Positions 17,167-26,294 of a DNA stretch of 64,000 nucleotides are shown in pieces. The translations under genes and the position numbers were made by a program. The first letter of the stretch is position 1, and the number at the start of each line of letters is the position of its first letter. The notes beneath the pieces are model-generated. The model had not been told where the DNA came from. It searched no databases and saw nothing but the letters and a program-made list of their open reading frames with translations. The DNA is from Candidatus Nitrosocosmicus franklandus (GTDB taxonomy: Archaea > Thermoproteota > Nitrososphaeria > Nitrososphaerales > Nitrososphaeraceae). The DNA lies in assembly GCF_900696045.1 (NCBI RefSeq), contig NZ_LR216287.1, forward strand, positions 2,771,854-2,835,853, written 5' to 3'.

Positions 17167-19269
17167 TTACTTTAACTTGATTATCTCTCTGTTATCAGGG
17201 ACGCTCGAACGTATTCTCATTCTAGAATATATCATACTTGCAACATTTTCGGATTTGGATTTTTCGCCATGATTTACCAAGACGCGTTTAGGACGAATCT
17301 TAGAGATAAAATTCATTATTTGATTGAAATCACTATGACCGCTAAAGCCATCTATTTTTTGCTTGGAGCAACGTACTGGTATTACTTTAACCTTTCCGTT
17401 CTTGTCAATCATACTTGCTTCAGAAATTGATCCATCTAACACTCTCCTGCCCAAGGTTCCGTTTATTTGATAAGAAACAAAAATAATCTTATTTTGAGGT
17501 TCTGGAGAAATTTGTTTAAAATATTCGACTGATGGTCCACCTTCAAGCATCCCAGACGTAGCCATAATAATCGATGGCGAATCATCTGCAAATACCTCTT
17601 CCCTCTTACTTAATCCATTTATTACAGTAAAGTAGGATGAAGTAAAGGGGTTTATCCCTTCAGAAACTGATTTTCTAACCTCGTATCCTAAATAGTGTGC
17701 ATAAGACATATGAATTGCACTAGCTTCAGAGATCATCCCTTCGATGAATATTGGTGATTCGATCAGGCGACCTTCACGCATCTCTTTATCCAACACCAAC
17801 ATTATTTCTTGAGCCCTTCCAACAGCTGGAACTGGGATAAGGACTTTACCCCCCTGTTTCAAAGTCTGGTTTATACTTTCTGTAAATAGTCCATAAACAG
17901 TTGACTGATCTGGCATTATGTCATTCGACGCACCGTATGTACTTTCAGTAATAACCGTTTCAACTCGAGGAAAATTAGCCAAGGCTCCATCAAGTAATTG
18001 GGTTCTTGCATACTTGTAGTCCCCTGTATATAGTATATTATGAGCTCCAGAAATATTAATATGGACAGTAGCACTTCCCATTATATGACCTGCATTGTTC
18101 AACGTTATAGTAACATCTGGTGAAATATCAGTGGGTTTCCCGTAAGGAATAGGAATACAGTGCTTTATAATTTCGTTTACATCCCTCACTTCGTATGGGA
18201 TGTATGATCCATTATTTTGGGCTATTTTAACAGAGTCCATCTGTAACAATGTCATCAGTGGTAAAGTAGGTTCCGTACAGTAGACTGGCCCCTTGTATCC
18301 AAACTTATATAGAGTTGGAAGAAATCCCTGATGATCGATATGAGCATGGCTAATGACAATGGCATCCAATTCATCTAAATTAAAATCAAACCAATCTAAT
18401 CTAGGGTAGGCATTATAATAAACACTCTCACCAGGGTTAATGCCGCAATCGAGCATTATTTTGCTTTCAGGAGTAACGACAACAAAACAAGACCTGCCTA
18501 CTTGTTTGACACCACCCAAACAGTAAATTAAGACTTCCTTGATGTTGTTGTAATGATAACGAGGTTTTTCTAGGCTAGAATCCTCCTTATAGTTAGTAAC
18601 ACTCCCTTGTATTTCATTATTCTTACCAGGTATACCGTTATTGTTATGGATCAACGGGCTGGAAAGTAATGAGGGGCGAAATGTTCTGCGACCTAAGCTT
18701 TGGTAGAAATTAATACGTTCTTTTGAAGAACCTTTTAAAACTGAATGGATATTTTTTATACTGTTTGAGGGTATATGCGGAGAACGTCTAGTATGGGCTA
18801 TCCATCCTGTATCTATTGCAATCTGAAGGAAAATGTCAGATGTAATACCTTCAGGTTTGTTGACTTCCAAGATTACTTCTCCAGTTGCCTCATCACAAAA
18901 AATTACAGATATTGTTACTTCCTTCGGCAAGATCCTGTTTATAATGTTCCTGGTTTCATCCTCGGAAAAACGAATCGAAGGGTCAGTTCTGATAATGAAC
19001 CTTTTTTTCATCGATTTCGACAATGCCGATAAATGCAATGTCAATTCAGTAAGTGCAAACCTAGGATTTTTAGTATACAATGCAATATTTGCTGCTTCAA
19101 ACCTTATACTTGTGATTTGAGCTTCCTTGGGGATTGATTTTAATATCCGCTCTTCAAATGATTCCTCCGCTACATATGAAGTCTTTTCATTTCTCAAGTT
19201 TGAAGGTGTTTCTACTTGATTGCTATCCGTTTCATTCTTCTTACTTATAACTTTCTTTTCGGGAATCAA
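17167..19269 (-). CDS. Beta-CASP ribonuclease aCPSF1 / FttA (transcription termination factor)
   Basis: 700 residues. N-terminal KH-type domains span about 40-190, including a RTDPSIR strand and the RRSPHIPS region. The MBL/beta-CASP core carries SHAHIDHQ at 307-314, then NAGHIMGSA, LYTGDYKYA, ESTYGASND, the ATSGMLEGGP block and SGHSDFNQ. This is the universal archaeal CPSF73 homologue, which cleaves nascent RNA at U-rich 3' ends to terminate transcription. A low-complexity linker at about 205-240 (SSPLIHNNNG to EKPRY) and an extended hydrophilic N-terminus make it longer than the usual roughly 640 residues. Confidence 0.95.
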   Translation of the reverse strand: MIPEKKVISKKNETDSNQVETPSNLRNEKTSYVAEESFEERILKSIPKEAQITSIRFEAANIALYTKNPRFALTELTLHLSALSKSMKKRFIIRTDPSIRFSEDETRNIINRILPKEVTISVIFCDEATGEVILEVNKPEGITSDIFLQIAIDTGWIAHTRRSPHIPSNSIKNIHSVLKGSSKERINFYQSLGRRTFRPSLLSSPLIHNNNGIPGKNNEIQGSVTNYKEDSSLEKPRYHYNNIKEVLIYCLGGVKQVGRSCFVVVTPESKIMLDCGINPGESVYYNAYPRLDWFDFNLDELDAIVISHAHIDHQGFLPTLYKFGYKGPVYCTEPTLPLMTLLQMDSVKIAQNNGSYIPYEVRDVNEIIKHCIPIPYGKPTDISPDVTITLNNAGHIMGSATVHINISGAHNILYTGDYKYARTQLLDGALANFPRVETVITESTYGASNDIMPDQSTVYGLFTESINQTLKQGGKVLIPVPAVGRAQEIMLVLDKEMREGRLIESPIFIEGMISEASAIHMSYAHYLGYEVRKSVSEGINPFTSSYFTVINGLSKREEVFADDSPSIIMATSGMLEGGPSVEYFKQISPEPQNKIIFVSYQINGTLGRRVLDGSISEASMIDKNGKVKVIPVRCSKQKIDGFSGHSDFNQIMNFISKIRPKRVLVNHGEKSKSENVASMIYSRMRIRSSVPDNREIIKLK

Positions 19270-19368
19270 TTTCTTACATATTTCCTTAAATTATTAACCA
19301 TATCGAAAAAATCAGGTATATTTTATCTAAAGGAACTTGATTATTTATATTTTGAGTTTTATAAACTT

Positions 19369-19680
19369 CTACCTAGTTCTTGATCTTGTTCTATCTAAAA
19401 CTATTTTTTCAGAAATACTCTTTAACAATGCATTTTTATTTAACCCCCTTTTTTCTACCATCACATACCCAGATTTAATATGAGCTCTCTTCGGAAATCG
19501 AGCTCCATCGTTGATATGCTCCTTGTCAATAGTGTAACCTAATGATTTGATCGCGTTGACTAGCTCCGAAACCTGGGGATCATAAACAGCAAACGATCTA
19601 GATACTTTTCTGCCTTTTTCCCGAGACAAATTTTTGTTAAAATAATCTAACCAAATTATTACACTATCGTAATCCTTCAT
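19369..19680 (-). CDS. srp19: Signal recognition particle 19 kDa protein
   Basis: 103 residues. It matches SRP19 through VIIWLDYFNKNLSREKGRKVSRS near the N-terminus, a central LGYTIDKEH and ARFPKRAHIKSGYVMVEKRG. SRP19 binds the tips of 7S RNA helices 6 and 8 to allow SRP54 loading. Similarity is moderate, as is usual for archaeal SRP19, but the order of motifs is convincing. ATG start, followed on the minus strand by aCPSF1 after a 99-bp gap. Confidence 0.85.
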   Translation of the reverse strand: MKDYDSVIIWLDYFNKNLSREKGRKVSRSFAVYDPQVSELVNAIKSLGYTIDKEHINDGARFPKRAHIKSGYVMVEKRGLNKNALLKSISEKIVLDRTRSRTR

Positions 19681-19745
19681 ACTCCAATGATTTTGACATT
19701 GTCAGACCATTAAGGTTTTCTCCTACAAATTTAGCAAAATAATGC

Positions 19746-20024
19746 CTACTTGTTCGCAATTGTTAATTCACAAGTACTAACTATAGGATTATAGATTCGC
19801 AAATCTTCACACATACGCTTTATCTTATCTAACGCATCCTGATTGTCGCGAGCCAAAACCTTAATAGATAAAGATTTAGCTGATCGTACTGAAAGAATAT
19901 CTTGGTAACCCTCCTTTAGAATTAAGTCTTTGAGAACAGTTTCACCCTCAGGGTCATTGAGAAATGGTTTGTTACTAATTGTTACTATTACCTGAATAAT
20001 GCGTTTTTCTTGGCTGGAAATCAT
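19746..20024 (-). CDS. purS: Phosphoribosylformylglycinamidine synthase subunit PurS
   Basis: 92 residues. The pattern NKPFLNDPEGETVL near the N-terminus, VRSAKSLSIKV in the middle and MCEDLRIYNPIVSTCELTI at the end is that of the small dimeric PurS subunit. PurS bridges PurL and PurQ in FGAM synthetase. ATG start. purL and purQ are not nearby, so the gene is isolated. Confidence 0.88.
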   Translation of the reverse strand: MISSQEKRIIQVIVTISNKPFLNDPEGETVLKDLILKEGYQDILSVRSAKSLSIKVLARDNQDALDKIKRMCEDLRIYNPIVSTCELTIANK

Positions 20025-20097
20025 ATAATTACTAACGAAAAAGTCAAATATATATATAGAAGCTTTTAAGTAAAGGTTTCATCTGATCTTAAAAAAT

Positions 20098-20171
20098 GGT
20101 CATGTAGCTCAGCCTGGCAGAGCGAAGGTTTTGTAAACCTTAGGTCGCGGGTTCAAATCCCGTCATGACCT
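20098..20171 (+). tRNA. tRNA-Thr(UGU)
   Basis: The acceptor strand GGTCATG (20098-20104) pairs with CATGACC (20164-20170). The D arm is GCTC/GAGC. The anticodon arm AAGGT-TTTGTAA-ACCTT gives anticodon TGT. The T arm GCGGG-TTCAAAT-CCCGT is canonical. No intron and no encoded CCA. A CTTTTAAG sequence about 26 bp upstream is a plausible box A promoter. Confidence 0.97.
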
Positions 20172-20266
20172 GCTGTATTCAATTATTAAATAAATTTAAT
20201 TGATTCATTTGATAGCTTTATTTGACAGAATGATTTGTAAGTGATTGTGATATTGATCATTTGACT

Positions 20267-20554
20267 ATGGAATTGTTGGGAGAAATTCTTCATTTTTCTA
20301 AGAGTGGCCGGTTTATAGTAAAAATAGATCAAAACCGAAAAAACCCACAACCTGGGTTGATTGTATATAATAATGAAAAGAAGATTGGTAAAATATTAGA
20401 GTTGATAGGTCCAGTGAGTTCACCTTACGCGTCAGTAGCCCCATTTATTCAGCCCAGAAATAAGACCGTGGGTATAAGAGTATATACAAATCCAATAGAT
20501 AACAAATTCAAATCAGCTAAATCCAGAAATTCCTTCAAACGAAATAAGAAATAG
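20267..20554 (+). CDS. gar1: H/ACA RNP component Gar1
   Basis: About 95 residues. A small beta-barrel core, GEILHFSKSGRFIVK to PGLIVYNNEKKIGKILELIGPV, is followed by a basic tail (KSAKSRNSFKRNKK). Gar1 stabilises archaeal H/ACA box guide RNPs that make pseudouridine in rRNA. A TTG two codons earlier (20261) is possible, but ATG at 20267 is preferred. The gar1-tfb neighbourhood seen here is common in archaea and supports the call. Confidence 0.88.
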   Translation: MELLGEILHFSKSGRFIVKIDQNRKNPQPGLIVYNNEKKIGKILELIGPVSSPYASVAPFIQPRNKTVGIRVYTNPIDNKFKSAKSRNSFKRNKK

Positions 20555-20564
20555 GCGATAGAAA

Positions 20565-21629
20565 ATGTACAATAATTTAGACTTAAGAAATACTTGCCCT
20601 GAATGTGATTCAGCTATAATACAAGATATTGTAAAAGGAGAATTCATTTGCAGCATATGTGGTTATGTTTTGCAGGATAACCTCGAGGATTTTGGTCAGG
20701 ATTCTTTCTCAAACGATTCTTCAAATAGGACTAAAAATATTCGTGCGAGCGGTGTTAATAGCATATCTTATCATGATTTTGGCCTTCATACAGAAATTGA
20801 TAATCAATTTAGAGATTATACAGGGAAACATTTTAAAGAAAATTCAAAAAAATCTATTCTCAGTCTTAGAAAATGGAACAGTATAATTAGAATTTCCAGT
20901 TCAAAGGAGAGAAGGCTTTCAAATGTACTAAGTAGGATAAATGAAATCACTTCGCTACTTTCCGTCCCAAAGGTTGTGTGTGAAACGGCGGCATTATTAT
21001 ATCGAAACTATGAAAGTAAATGCGATACCAAGGGAAAATCTACTTCCTGTATGGCAGCTGCTTCAGTTTATTATGCTTGTAAAGTTTGCAGGGTTCTGAG
21101 GTCATTAAACGAAATAGTTCGTTGCAGTAATTCGATCGAACATTCAAATGATAATCAAAAACTTGCCTCAAAATATTACCGAGCAATGGTTATGGTATGT
21201 GAGAATGAGGAACATTTGAGCCAACATCAACCAGAACAACAGAACAAAATCACAGACTATATAGTCGCACCAGTACAAGCTCGCAGTTCAATCAAAACCA
21301 ACCATAGCATATCAAACCTACAATCGATTAGTATTAATCAATATATTTCTAAACTCGCCAATATTGCGAAATTTGATATAAAAATAGAGAGATTGGCATT
21401 AGATATAGCAAAGAAAACTGAAAATCACATGCTATCGGATGGAAAATCACCTAATGGGATTGCAGCCGCATATATATACTTGGCATCCGTGTTGCTTGGA
21501 ATTAACATTCTCCAGATGGATATATCTAGACTTGCAGGTGTTACTGAAGTCACCATCCGCAACAGATGTAAGGATATATTAACTTGCTTTAAAATCGTCC
21601 TTAAAGTTAAGCCATCCTTAAAAGTATAA
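20565..21629 (+). CDS. tfb: Transcription initiation factor B (TFB), divergent
   Basis: 354 residues. The N-terminal zinc ribbon uses C11, C14, C29 and C32. The B-reader/linker shows SISYHDFGLHTEID. Two cyclin-like repeats follow, at about 105-210 and 260-350, the second containing GKSPNGIAAAYIYLAS and a recognition helix VTEVTIRNRCKDI. TFB recruits RNA polymerase to TBP-bound promoters. The first cyclin repeat is unusually cysteine-rich and divergent. A polar Q/N/H-rich linker (about 205-255) separates the repeats. It is 10 bp downstream of gar1, so probably one operon. Thaumarchaeota carry several TFBs; which paralogue this is cannot be said. Confidence 0.93.
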   Translation: MYNNLDLRNTCPECDSAIIQDIVKGEFICSICGYVLQDNLEDFGQDSFSNDSSNRTKNIRASGVNSISYHDFGLHTEIDNQFRDYTGKHFKENSKKSILSLRKWNSIIRISSSKERRLSNVLSRINEITSLLSVPKVVCETAALLYRNYESKCDTKGKSTSCMAAASVYYACKVCRVLRSLNEIVRCSNSIEHSNDNQKLASKYYRAMVMVCENEEHLSQHQPEQQNKITDYIVAPVQARSSIKTNHSISNLQSISINQYISKLANIAKFDIKIERLALDIAKKTENHMLSDGKSPNGIAAAYIYLASVLLGINILQMDISRLAGVTEVTIRNRCKDILTCFKIVLKVKPSLKV

Positions 21630-21661
21630 ATTATGTCAAAATTCAAGATATTTGTTCCATA

Positions 21662-21973
21662 ATGGGTGGTAATAAAAAGAAGCCAAGCCAATCTAACGCA
21701 AGTAAATCGCAAGAAAATAAAGGAAACAAAAAAGAAGAAACAAAAAAAATCCCAAAGACACAACAGAAACAGAGGTTATCTGTATTGATAGAAGACGCTC
21801 AGGGGCTCAAAACATTAGATTCTATGAAAGCTATTACAGTACAATCTTTAGCCCGATCACTGGGAGTAAAAATTTCAGTCGCAAATAATTATTTAAGAAA
21901 TTTAGAAAATAAAAACATTGTAAAAATGGTTGGAGGTTATAGTGGACATAGAATTTATCAAAAAATAAAATAG
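21662..21973 (+). CDS. rps25e: 30S ribosomal protein S25e
   Basis: 103 residues. A lysine-rich disordered N-terminus (about 1-40) is followed by a winged helix with ITVQSLARSLGVKISVANNYLRNLENKNIV and a C-terminal GYSGHRIYQ, as in archaeal S25e. ATG start 32 bp after tfb on the same strand. It converges on the cyclophilin-like gene. Confidence 0.9.
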   Translation: MGGNKKKPSQSNASKSQENKGNKKEETKKIPKTQQKQRLSVLIEDAQGLKTLDSMKAITVQSLARSLGVKISVANNYLRNLENKNIVKMVGGYSGHRIYQKIK

Positions 21974-21988
21974 TAGATTTTTAGTGCA

Positions 21989-22384
21989 CTATTCTTCCAA
22001 TTTTCTTATGGTCAGAATATCTCCGGGCTTCGCATATAATAAGAGATCTATATTTGCTGAAGTGATATTGCCTAGTAAGCTGAATTTTTGTCCAACGAGA
22101 TAATCCTTCAAAAAAATCGTTATAAAATTTCCAGAAGGAGAAAATGCAATGTCCCCTCTGTTGAAGGAATCACGAGGCTTTTCAATTCCGATATCTAGAT
22201 CCGTCTTTACATAAATAAATTTATCATCATACTTATAGATTAGTCCTGAAATCGGCATCCTTTTTAGTAATTTGTTAATTGTTAGAGGCGACAAATGTCT
22301 AATAAACTCTGCATCAAGTACCTTTTCATCACAAATTAGTATTTGCAACCTTATCCGTGAAACGCTTTCTACACTAGATGGCAT
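21989..22384 (-). CDS. Cyclophilin-like fold protein (COG2164 type)
   Basis: 131 residues. The segment NRGDIAFSPSGNFITIFL followed by LLGNITSANIDLLLYAKPGDILTIRKL matches the conserved core of the small COG2164 cyclophilin-like beta-barrel family of archaea and Thermotoga. Members look like cyclophilins, but no general isomerase activity is established. ATG start. The gene diverges from rpoK across 75 bp. Confidence 0.68.
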   Translation of the reverse strand: MPSSVESVSRIRLQILICDEKVLDAEFIRHLSPLTINKLLKRMPISGLIYKYDDKFIYVKTDLDIGIEKPRDSFNRGDIAFSPSGNFITIFLKDYLVGQKFSLLGNITSANIDLLLYAKPGDILTIRKLEE

Positions 22385-22459
22385 AAATTATAATTAAAAG
22401 TTTATAAATATGAACTTTCAGTAACATTTAATTATATTGATAAATCTTTCTGGATAGTA

Positions 22460-22912
22460 GTGGCTATTAAGAGAATAAGAAAAAAATCAGGTACTAATAA
22501 AGGTGATAATATTGAGAAAAACAATAATGAGGATAATTCTGAAAATAGCCTAGGAGTAGATAGTACCGAAATTCAACTGGAATCTAAAACTAAAGAAGAA
22601 GAAGATATAACAAAAAAATACAAGACTTACGAGGCAGATGTAGATTTCAAATTAAGAGAGGTTGACTCTAAAAGCGAAGAGATAATAATTGGTCCTAATA
22701 GGCTTACACGTTTTGAAAAAGCAAGGATTACTGGCGCAAGATCCTTACAGCTATCACTAGGGGCACCTATTCTGACGAAAATCCCATTGGAACTAACTGA
22801 CACCATTATGATAGCCAGATATGAACTTGATAAGAAAAGTTTACCGATCTCAATTAGAAGGATTCTACCCAATGGTCTATACCAAGATATACCTATAGGA
22901 TGGACTGTTTAA
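22460..22912 (+). CDS. rpoK: DNA-directed RNA polymerase subunit K (Rpo6/RPB6)
   Basis: 150 residues, GTG start. The C-terminal half, TRFEKARITGARSLQLSLGAPIL then IARYELDKKSLPISIRR, is the RPB6/omega core that clamps the largest polymerase subunit. The N-terminal 70 residues are an acidic and lysine-rich extension absent from minimal archaeal RpoK. It converges on the glycerate kinase gene with 10 bp between stops. Confidence 0.93.
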   Translation: MAIKRIRKKSGTNKGDNIEKNNNEDNSENSLGVDSTEIQLESKTKEEEDITKKYKTYEADVDFKLREVDSKSEEIIIGPNRLTRFEKARITGARSLQLSLGAPILTKIPLELTDTIMIARYELDKKSLPISIRRILPNGLYQDIPIGWTV

Positions 22913-22922
22913 ACCATTTCTC

Positions 22923-24326
22923 TTAAGATCTTTTTACAAATAAATATACATCATTAAAATTGGTGCCTGTGTACCCGGTTTCAATTGTAGAATGTAAATC
23001 CTTAAGTATTAAGTTTGAATTATGAGACTCTATAAAGCTATTAACATCTAATCCTTTGAGCCTAAGAGACTCTAGTGTGAATGGTGAGAGGAAGCCGCCT
23101 GCAGATTTGGAACTACCATCAATTCCATCAGTCCCAAAACAGATGATACAGTAATCCGAGCCCTTTGGTATAACTAGGGATTTGATCATCTTGCAAATTG
23201 ATTCCTGATTCCTACCTCCGATTCCTTTTTTGGATTTGTCTATTACAGTAGTAAGTTCGCCTCCAACAACTATAGCTGTCTTGTCTTTGTTAAGATGGTT
23301 CACGGCCTCTTTGGCAAACATTAAAAATTCAGTCGTACTCATATTCAGATTGGAACCTTTGTAATCAACTACATATCCAAGTGAGGTTAGATGAGAAATT
23401 ATCTTTTGACAAAAGTTTGAGTTGTTTCCGATAAGAAAGTTATCAGTACTTAAAGTTTGAAATTCATCTAATTTTACTGTTTCAAGTGAATTGTCTCCCA
23501 AGCCCCTTTTCAATACATCCGAGACTTTAGGAATCGAATCTGATTGTTCCGCAAAAATAGAGTATTTTCGAAGTATAGATATTGCGTCCCCAAAAGAGGA
23601 ATTGTCATAGTAAGTGAGACCTGACCCAATAGTACTTAAATCATCCCCTACGACATCAGATAAAATGAGGCTAACAACTTGTCTTCTAGGATTAAGAAAT
23701 CTGAGTATTTTGCCTCCCTTGATTTGTGATAAATGTTTTCTGACTATGTTAATTTCATTGATATCAGCTCCGCACGATATTAGTATTCTATTAATTTCTC
23801 TCTTATCTGAAAGGGCCAAACCCGGCAAAGGGGAAACTATTAGCGAAGATGAGCCACCAGAGATTAAAAAAATTACCATATCAATATTATCTAAATTTTG
23901 CAATTCTCTAACTACAGATTTTGATGCAAAAAGACTTCTTGTATTGGGAATTGGATGCGATGATTGTATTACTGTAACATTCCGCAAAAAGGATTGTTGC
24001 TGCTCACTAATATCATATCCCTTAGGAACAATTAATATTCCTTTAGATATCTTATCATGCAGTTTACTAAATAACCCATTCATCATTTTTTCTGATGCCT
24101 TACCTACGGCTATGACTAATATGGACCTGGTCTTTGGTAAAGGAAAACTACGTTTTTTTCCATCAATATCCCCAATCTTAATATCATTATTCAGTTCCAC
24201 TGCATCCTTTACAAGCACTTCTGGACTACAAGTTTTAAGGGCAAATTCAAGTGCATTGAGCGAATCTCTTAGAGCTTTAGACTTGTGATATCGCAGAAGT
24301 GAGGTTCGGTTCTTGATCAATTCCAC
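22923..24326 (-). CDS. Glycerate 2-kinase (DUF4147/MOFRL family)
   Basis: 467 residues. The N-terminal domain has VIAVGKASEKM, SSHPIPN and LISGGSSSLIVSPLPGL. The C-terminal MOFRL domain has VVGGELTTVI, GGRNQE, GTDGIDGSSKSAGG and a final ETGYTGTNFNDVYL. These are the hallmarks of the GckA/TtuD family, which phosphorylates D-glycerate to 2-phosphoglycerate. This connects to phosphoglycolate or serine salvage and feeds the apgM reaction. ATG start at 24326. Confidence 0.92.
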   Translation of the reverse strand: MELIKNRTSLLRYHKSKALRDSLNALEFALKTCSPEVLVKDAVELNNDIKIGDIDGKKRSFPLPKTRSILVIAVGKASEKMMNGLFSKLHDKISKGILIVPKGYDISEQQQSFLRNVTVIQSSHPIPNTRSLFASKSVVRELQNLDNIDMVIFLISGGSSSLIVSPLPGLALSDKREINRILISCGADINEINIVRKHLSQIKGGKILRFLNPRRQVVSLILSDVVGDDLSTIGSGLTYYDNSSFGDAISILRKYSIFAEQSDSIPKVSDVLKRGLGDNSLETVKLDEFQTLSTDNFLIGNNSNFCQKIISHLTSLGYVVDYKGSNLNMSTTEFLMFAKEAVNHLNKDKTAIVVGGELTTVIDKSKKGIGGRNQESICKMIKSLVIPKGSDYCIICFGTDGIDGSSKSAGGFLSPFTLESLRLKGLDVNSFIESHNSNLILKDLHSTIETGYTGTNFNDVYLFVKRS

Positions 24327-24429
24327 TAGAAAGATTTGAAACTACTCATATTTATGGTTCATTTTCGAGTGAAAATGAAAGCTTACTGCTACATATAAAT
24401 AAATAATATCATCATAATCAAATTAAATA

Positions 24430-24852
24430 ATGTTTGATTTCTTCACACCGGCAAGGGCAAACTCGATCTTACCGCAAGTACGTTCGAAATTGGTTGGTAT
24501 TTTAAATCAACGTGAAAAAGTTTTGGAATTACAATCCGAGCTAAGCCTTGCTATTGAAGAAAATATAGGTCATGAAAAGTTTTTTAGAATTAAGAATCAA
24601 TTGAATAAATCCATTACTGAGATGTACCAGCAAATAGAAGAAATTGAAAAAATGGGAATAATAATAAAAAGTTTTGAAGAAGGTCTGATTGATTTTGCTG
24701 CCAAGAGATTTGATGAAGAGGTTTGGTTATGCTGGAAATTAGGTGAAGATAAGATAAGATTTTGGCATCGAAAGGATGAAGGATTTATCGGAAGAAAACC
24801 CTTATCAATCAAAGGAACTTTTGATGAGGATGACCTTGAGGATTTGCGTTAA
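24430..24852 (+). CDS. DUF2203 family protein
   Basis: 140 residues. The family pattern is clear: FFTPARANSILPQVRS at the N-terminus, a central helical hairpin, then FEEGLIDFAAKRFDEEVWLCWKLGEDKIRFWHRKDEGFIGRKPL. The function of DUF2203 is unknown. It abuts trpE with no gap (stop, then ATG), so the two are probably co-transcribed. Confidence 0.88.
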   Translation: MFDFFTPARANSILPQVRSKLVGILNQREKVLELQSELSLAIEENIGHEKFFRIKNQLNKSITEMYQQIEEIEKMGIIIKSFEEGLIDFAAKRFDEEVWLCWKLGEDKIRFWHRKDEGFIGRKPLSIKGTFDEDDLEDLR

Positions 24853-26286
24853 ATGGCAATGGATTTAAATAAAAAGTTAAACAAAATTTTAGTTTTAAAG
24901 AATGGACCCAAATTTCTTGAGTTGGATACCAATAGTCCACCTTTTAGTATATTCAAGAAAATAAGCAAGGAATTTGATAATTGTTTCATATTTGAATCAT
25001 TAGACGGACCAAAGGAACTAGTTGAATCATCTATCATAGGGTTTGATCCAAAATTTTCTATTAAATGTACTTTGAGAAATTTGCGTATATATTACAACCA
25101 AAAGGAAATTTATAGACAAAGGATTAAAGATCCATTAGAAACAATAAGAAGTTTTTTTCCTTCTGTCAAAAATAAACAATACAGATATGTTGGAGGTCTG
25201 GTAGGTTATTTTTGCTATGAAGCGATCAGATTTTGGGAAAATATACCTATAAAGAAGGATTTGAAATACCCTCTGTGCCACTTCGGTTGGTATGAGGATG
25301 GAATAGTTTATGATCATCAGAAAAATAAATTGGAATACTTTTACTACGATAAATCACGAATTGAGAGAATTAAAACATTAATCGAAACTCCGGAATTAAA
25401 AACCAATATGAGTAAGTCATCATACTCAAATTTGAAGAGAAGTATCAATAAAAGCGATTTTGAAAGAAAGGTAAATCTAATAAAAAAACACCTCCTTAAT
25501 GGAGATGTCTTTCAAACTGTGCTGTCAAAAAAAATTACGTTTGAGTACCATGGCGATTCACTGGATTTCTATGAACAATTACGAAGCATCAATCCTTCTC
25601 CATATATGTTCTACTTTAAGGATAATTCAAACATATTATTAGGAGCAAGCCCTGAAATGCTAATTAGAATTACTGGCATACATGTCGAGACATATCCAAT
25701 AGCAGGTTCAAGACCAGTTTCAAATGATCCCAGAATTACCAATCAATATCGAAAAGAAATGGAAGGTGATAAGAAGGAGGTTGCCGAACATACAATGCTT
25801 GTAGACTTGGCCAGAAATGATTTGGGAAAAGTATGCCGGTTCGGAACGGTCAGAACACCCGAACTAATGAAAGTAAAGAGGTTTAGCCATATACAACATA
25901 TGGTTTCTCACGTAATAGGGATTTTGGACAGTAATCATGATATTTTTGATGCATTTAAGGCAGTATTTCCTGCAGGAACAATTTCTGGAGCTCCAAAAAT
26001 AAGGGCCATGGAAATAATAAGCATTCTAGAACCAGAAAGCAGGGGACCGTACGCTGGTGCGATCGGATATTTTTCTTTTAATCGATGCTGCGATTTTGCA
26101 ATCACTATTAGATCAGCATTCTTGGACAATAAGAAGGGGTTTACACAGTCAGGAGCCGGAATAGTTATTGATTCTATACCCAGTAAAGAGTTTCAAGAAA
26201 CAGAAGATAAATCAAGAGCAGTTCTGACCGCACTTGAAAGACTGAATCAGAAATCACCTCAAAATATATTTACTCGGAATAAATGA
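24853..26286 (+). CDS. trpE: Anthranilate synthase component I
   Basis: 477 residues. The N-terminal domain holds the FESLDGPKELVESSIIGFDP feedback-site region. The chorismate-binding core has YPIAGSRPVSNDPR, EHTMLVDLARNDLGKV, RFSHIQHMVSHVIG, FPAGTISGAPKIRAMEII and GAGIVIDSIPSKEFQETEDKSRAV. It makes anthranilate from chorismate with an amidotransferase partner. No trpG or other trp gene is adjacent, so an aminodeoxychorismate synthase role cannot be excluded, though the regulatory motif favours TrpE. Confidence 0.92.
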   Translation: MAMDLNKKLNKILVLKNGPKFLELDTNSPPFSIFKKISKEFDNCFIFESLDGPKELVESSIIGFDPKFSIKCTLRNLRIYYNQKEIYRQRIKDPLETIRSFFPSVKNKQYRYVGGLVGYFCYEAIRFWENIPIKKDLKYPLCHFGWYEDGIVYDHQKNKLEYFYYDKSRIERIKTLIETPELKTNMSKSSYSNLKRSINKSDFERKVNLIKKHLLNGDVFQTVLSKKITFEYHGDSLDFYEQLRSINPSPYMFYFKDNSNILLGASPEMLIRITGIHVETYPIAGSRPVSNDPRITNQYRKEMEGDKKEVAEHTMLVDLARNDLGKVCRFGTVRTPELMKVKRFSHIQHMVSHVIGILDSNHDIFDAFKAVFPAGTISGAPKIRAMEIISILEPESRGPYAGAIGYFSFNRCCDFAITIRSAFLDNKKGFTQSGAGIVIDSIPSKEFQETEDKSRAVLTALERLNQKSPQNIFTRNK

Positions 26287-26294
26287 AGATAAAA

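Noticed and set aside
23614-24288. 224-codon plus-strand frame opposite glycerate kinase
   Set aside because: The antisense kinase shows all family motifs over its full length, so this frame is coincidental.
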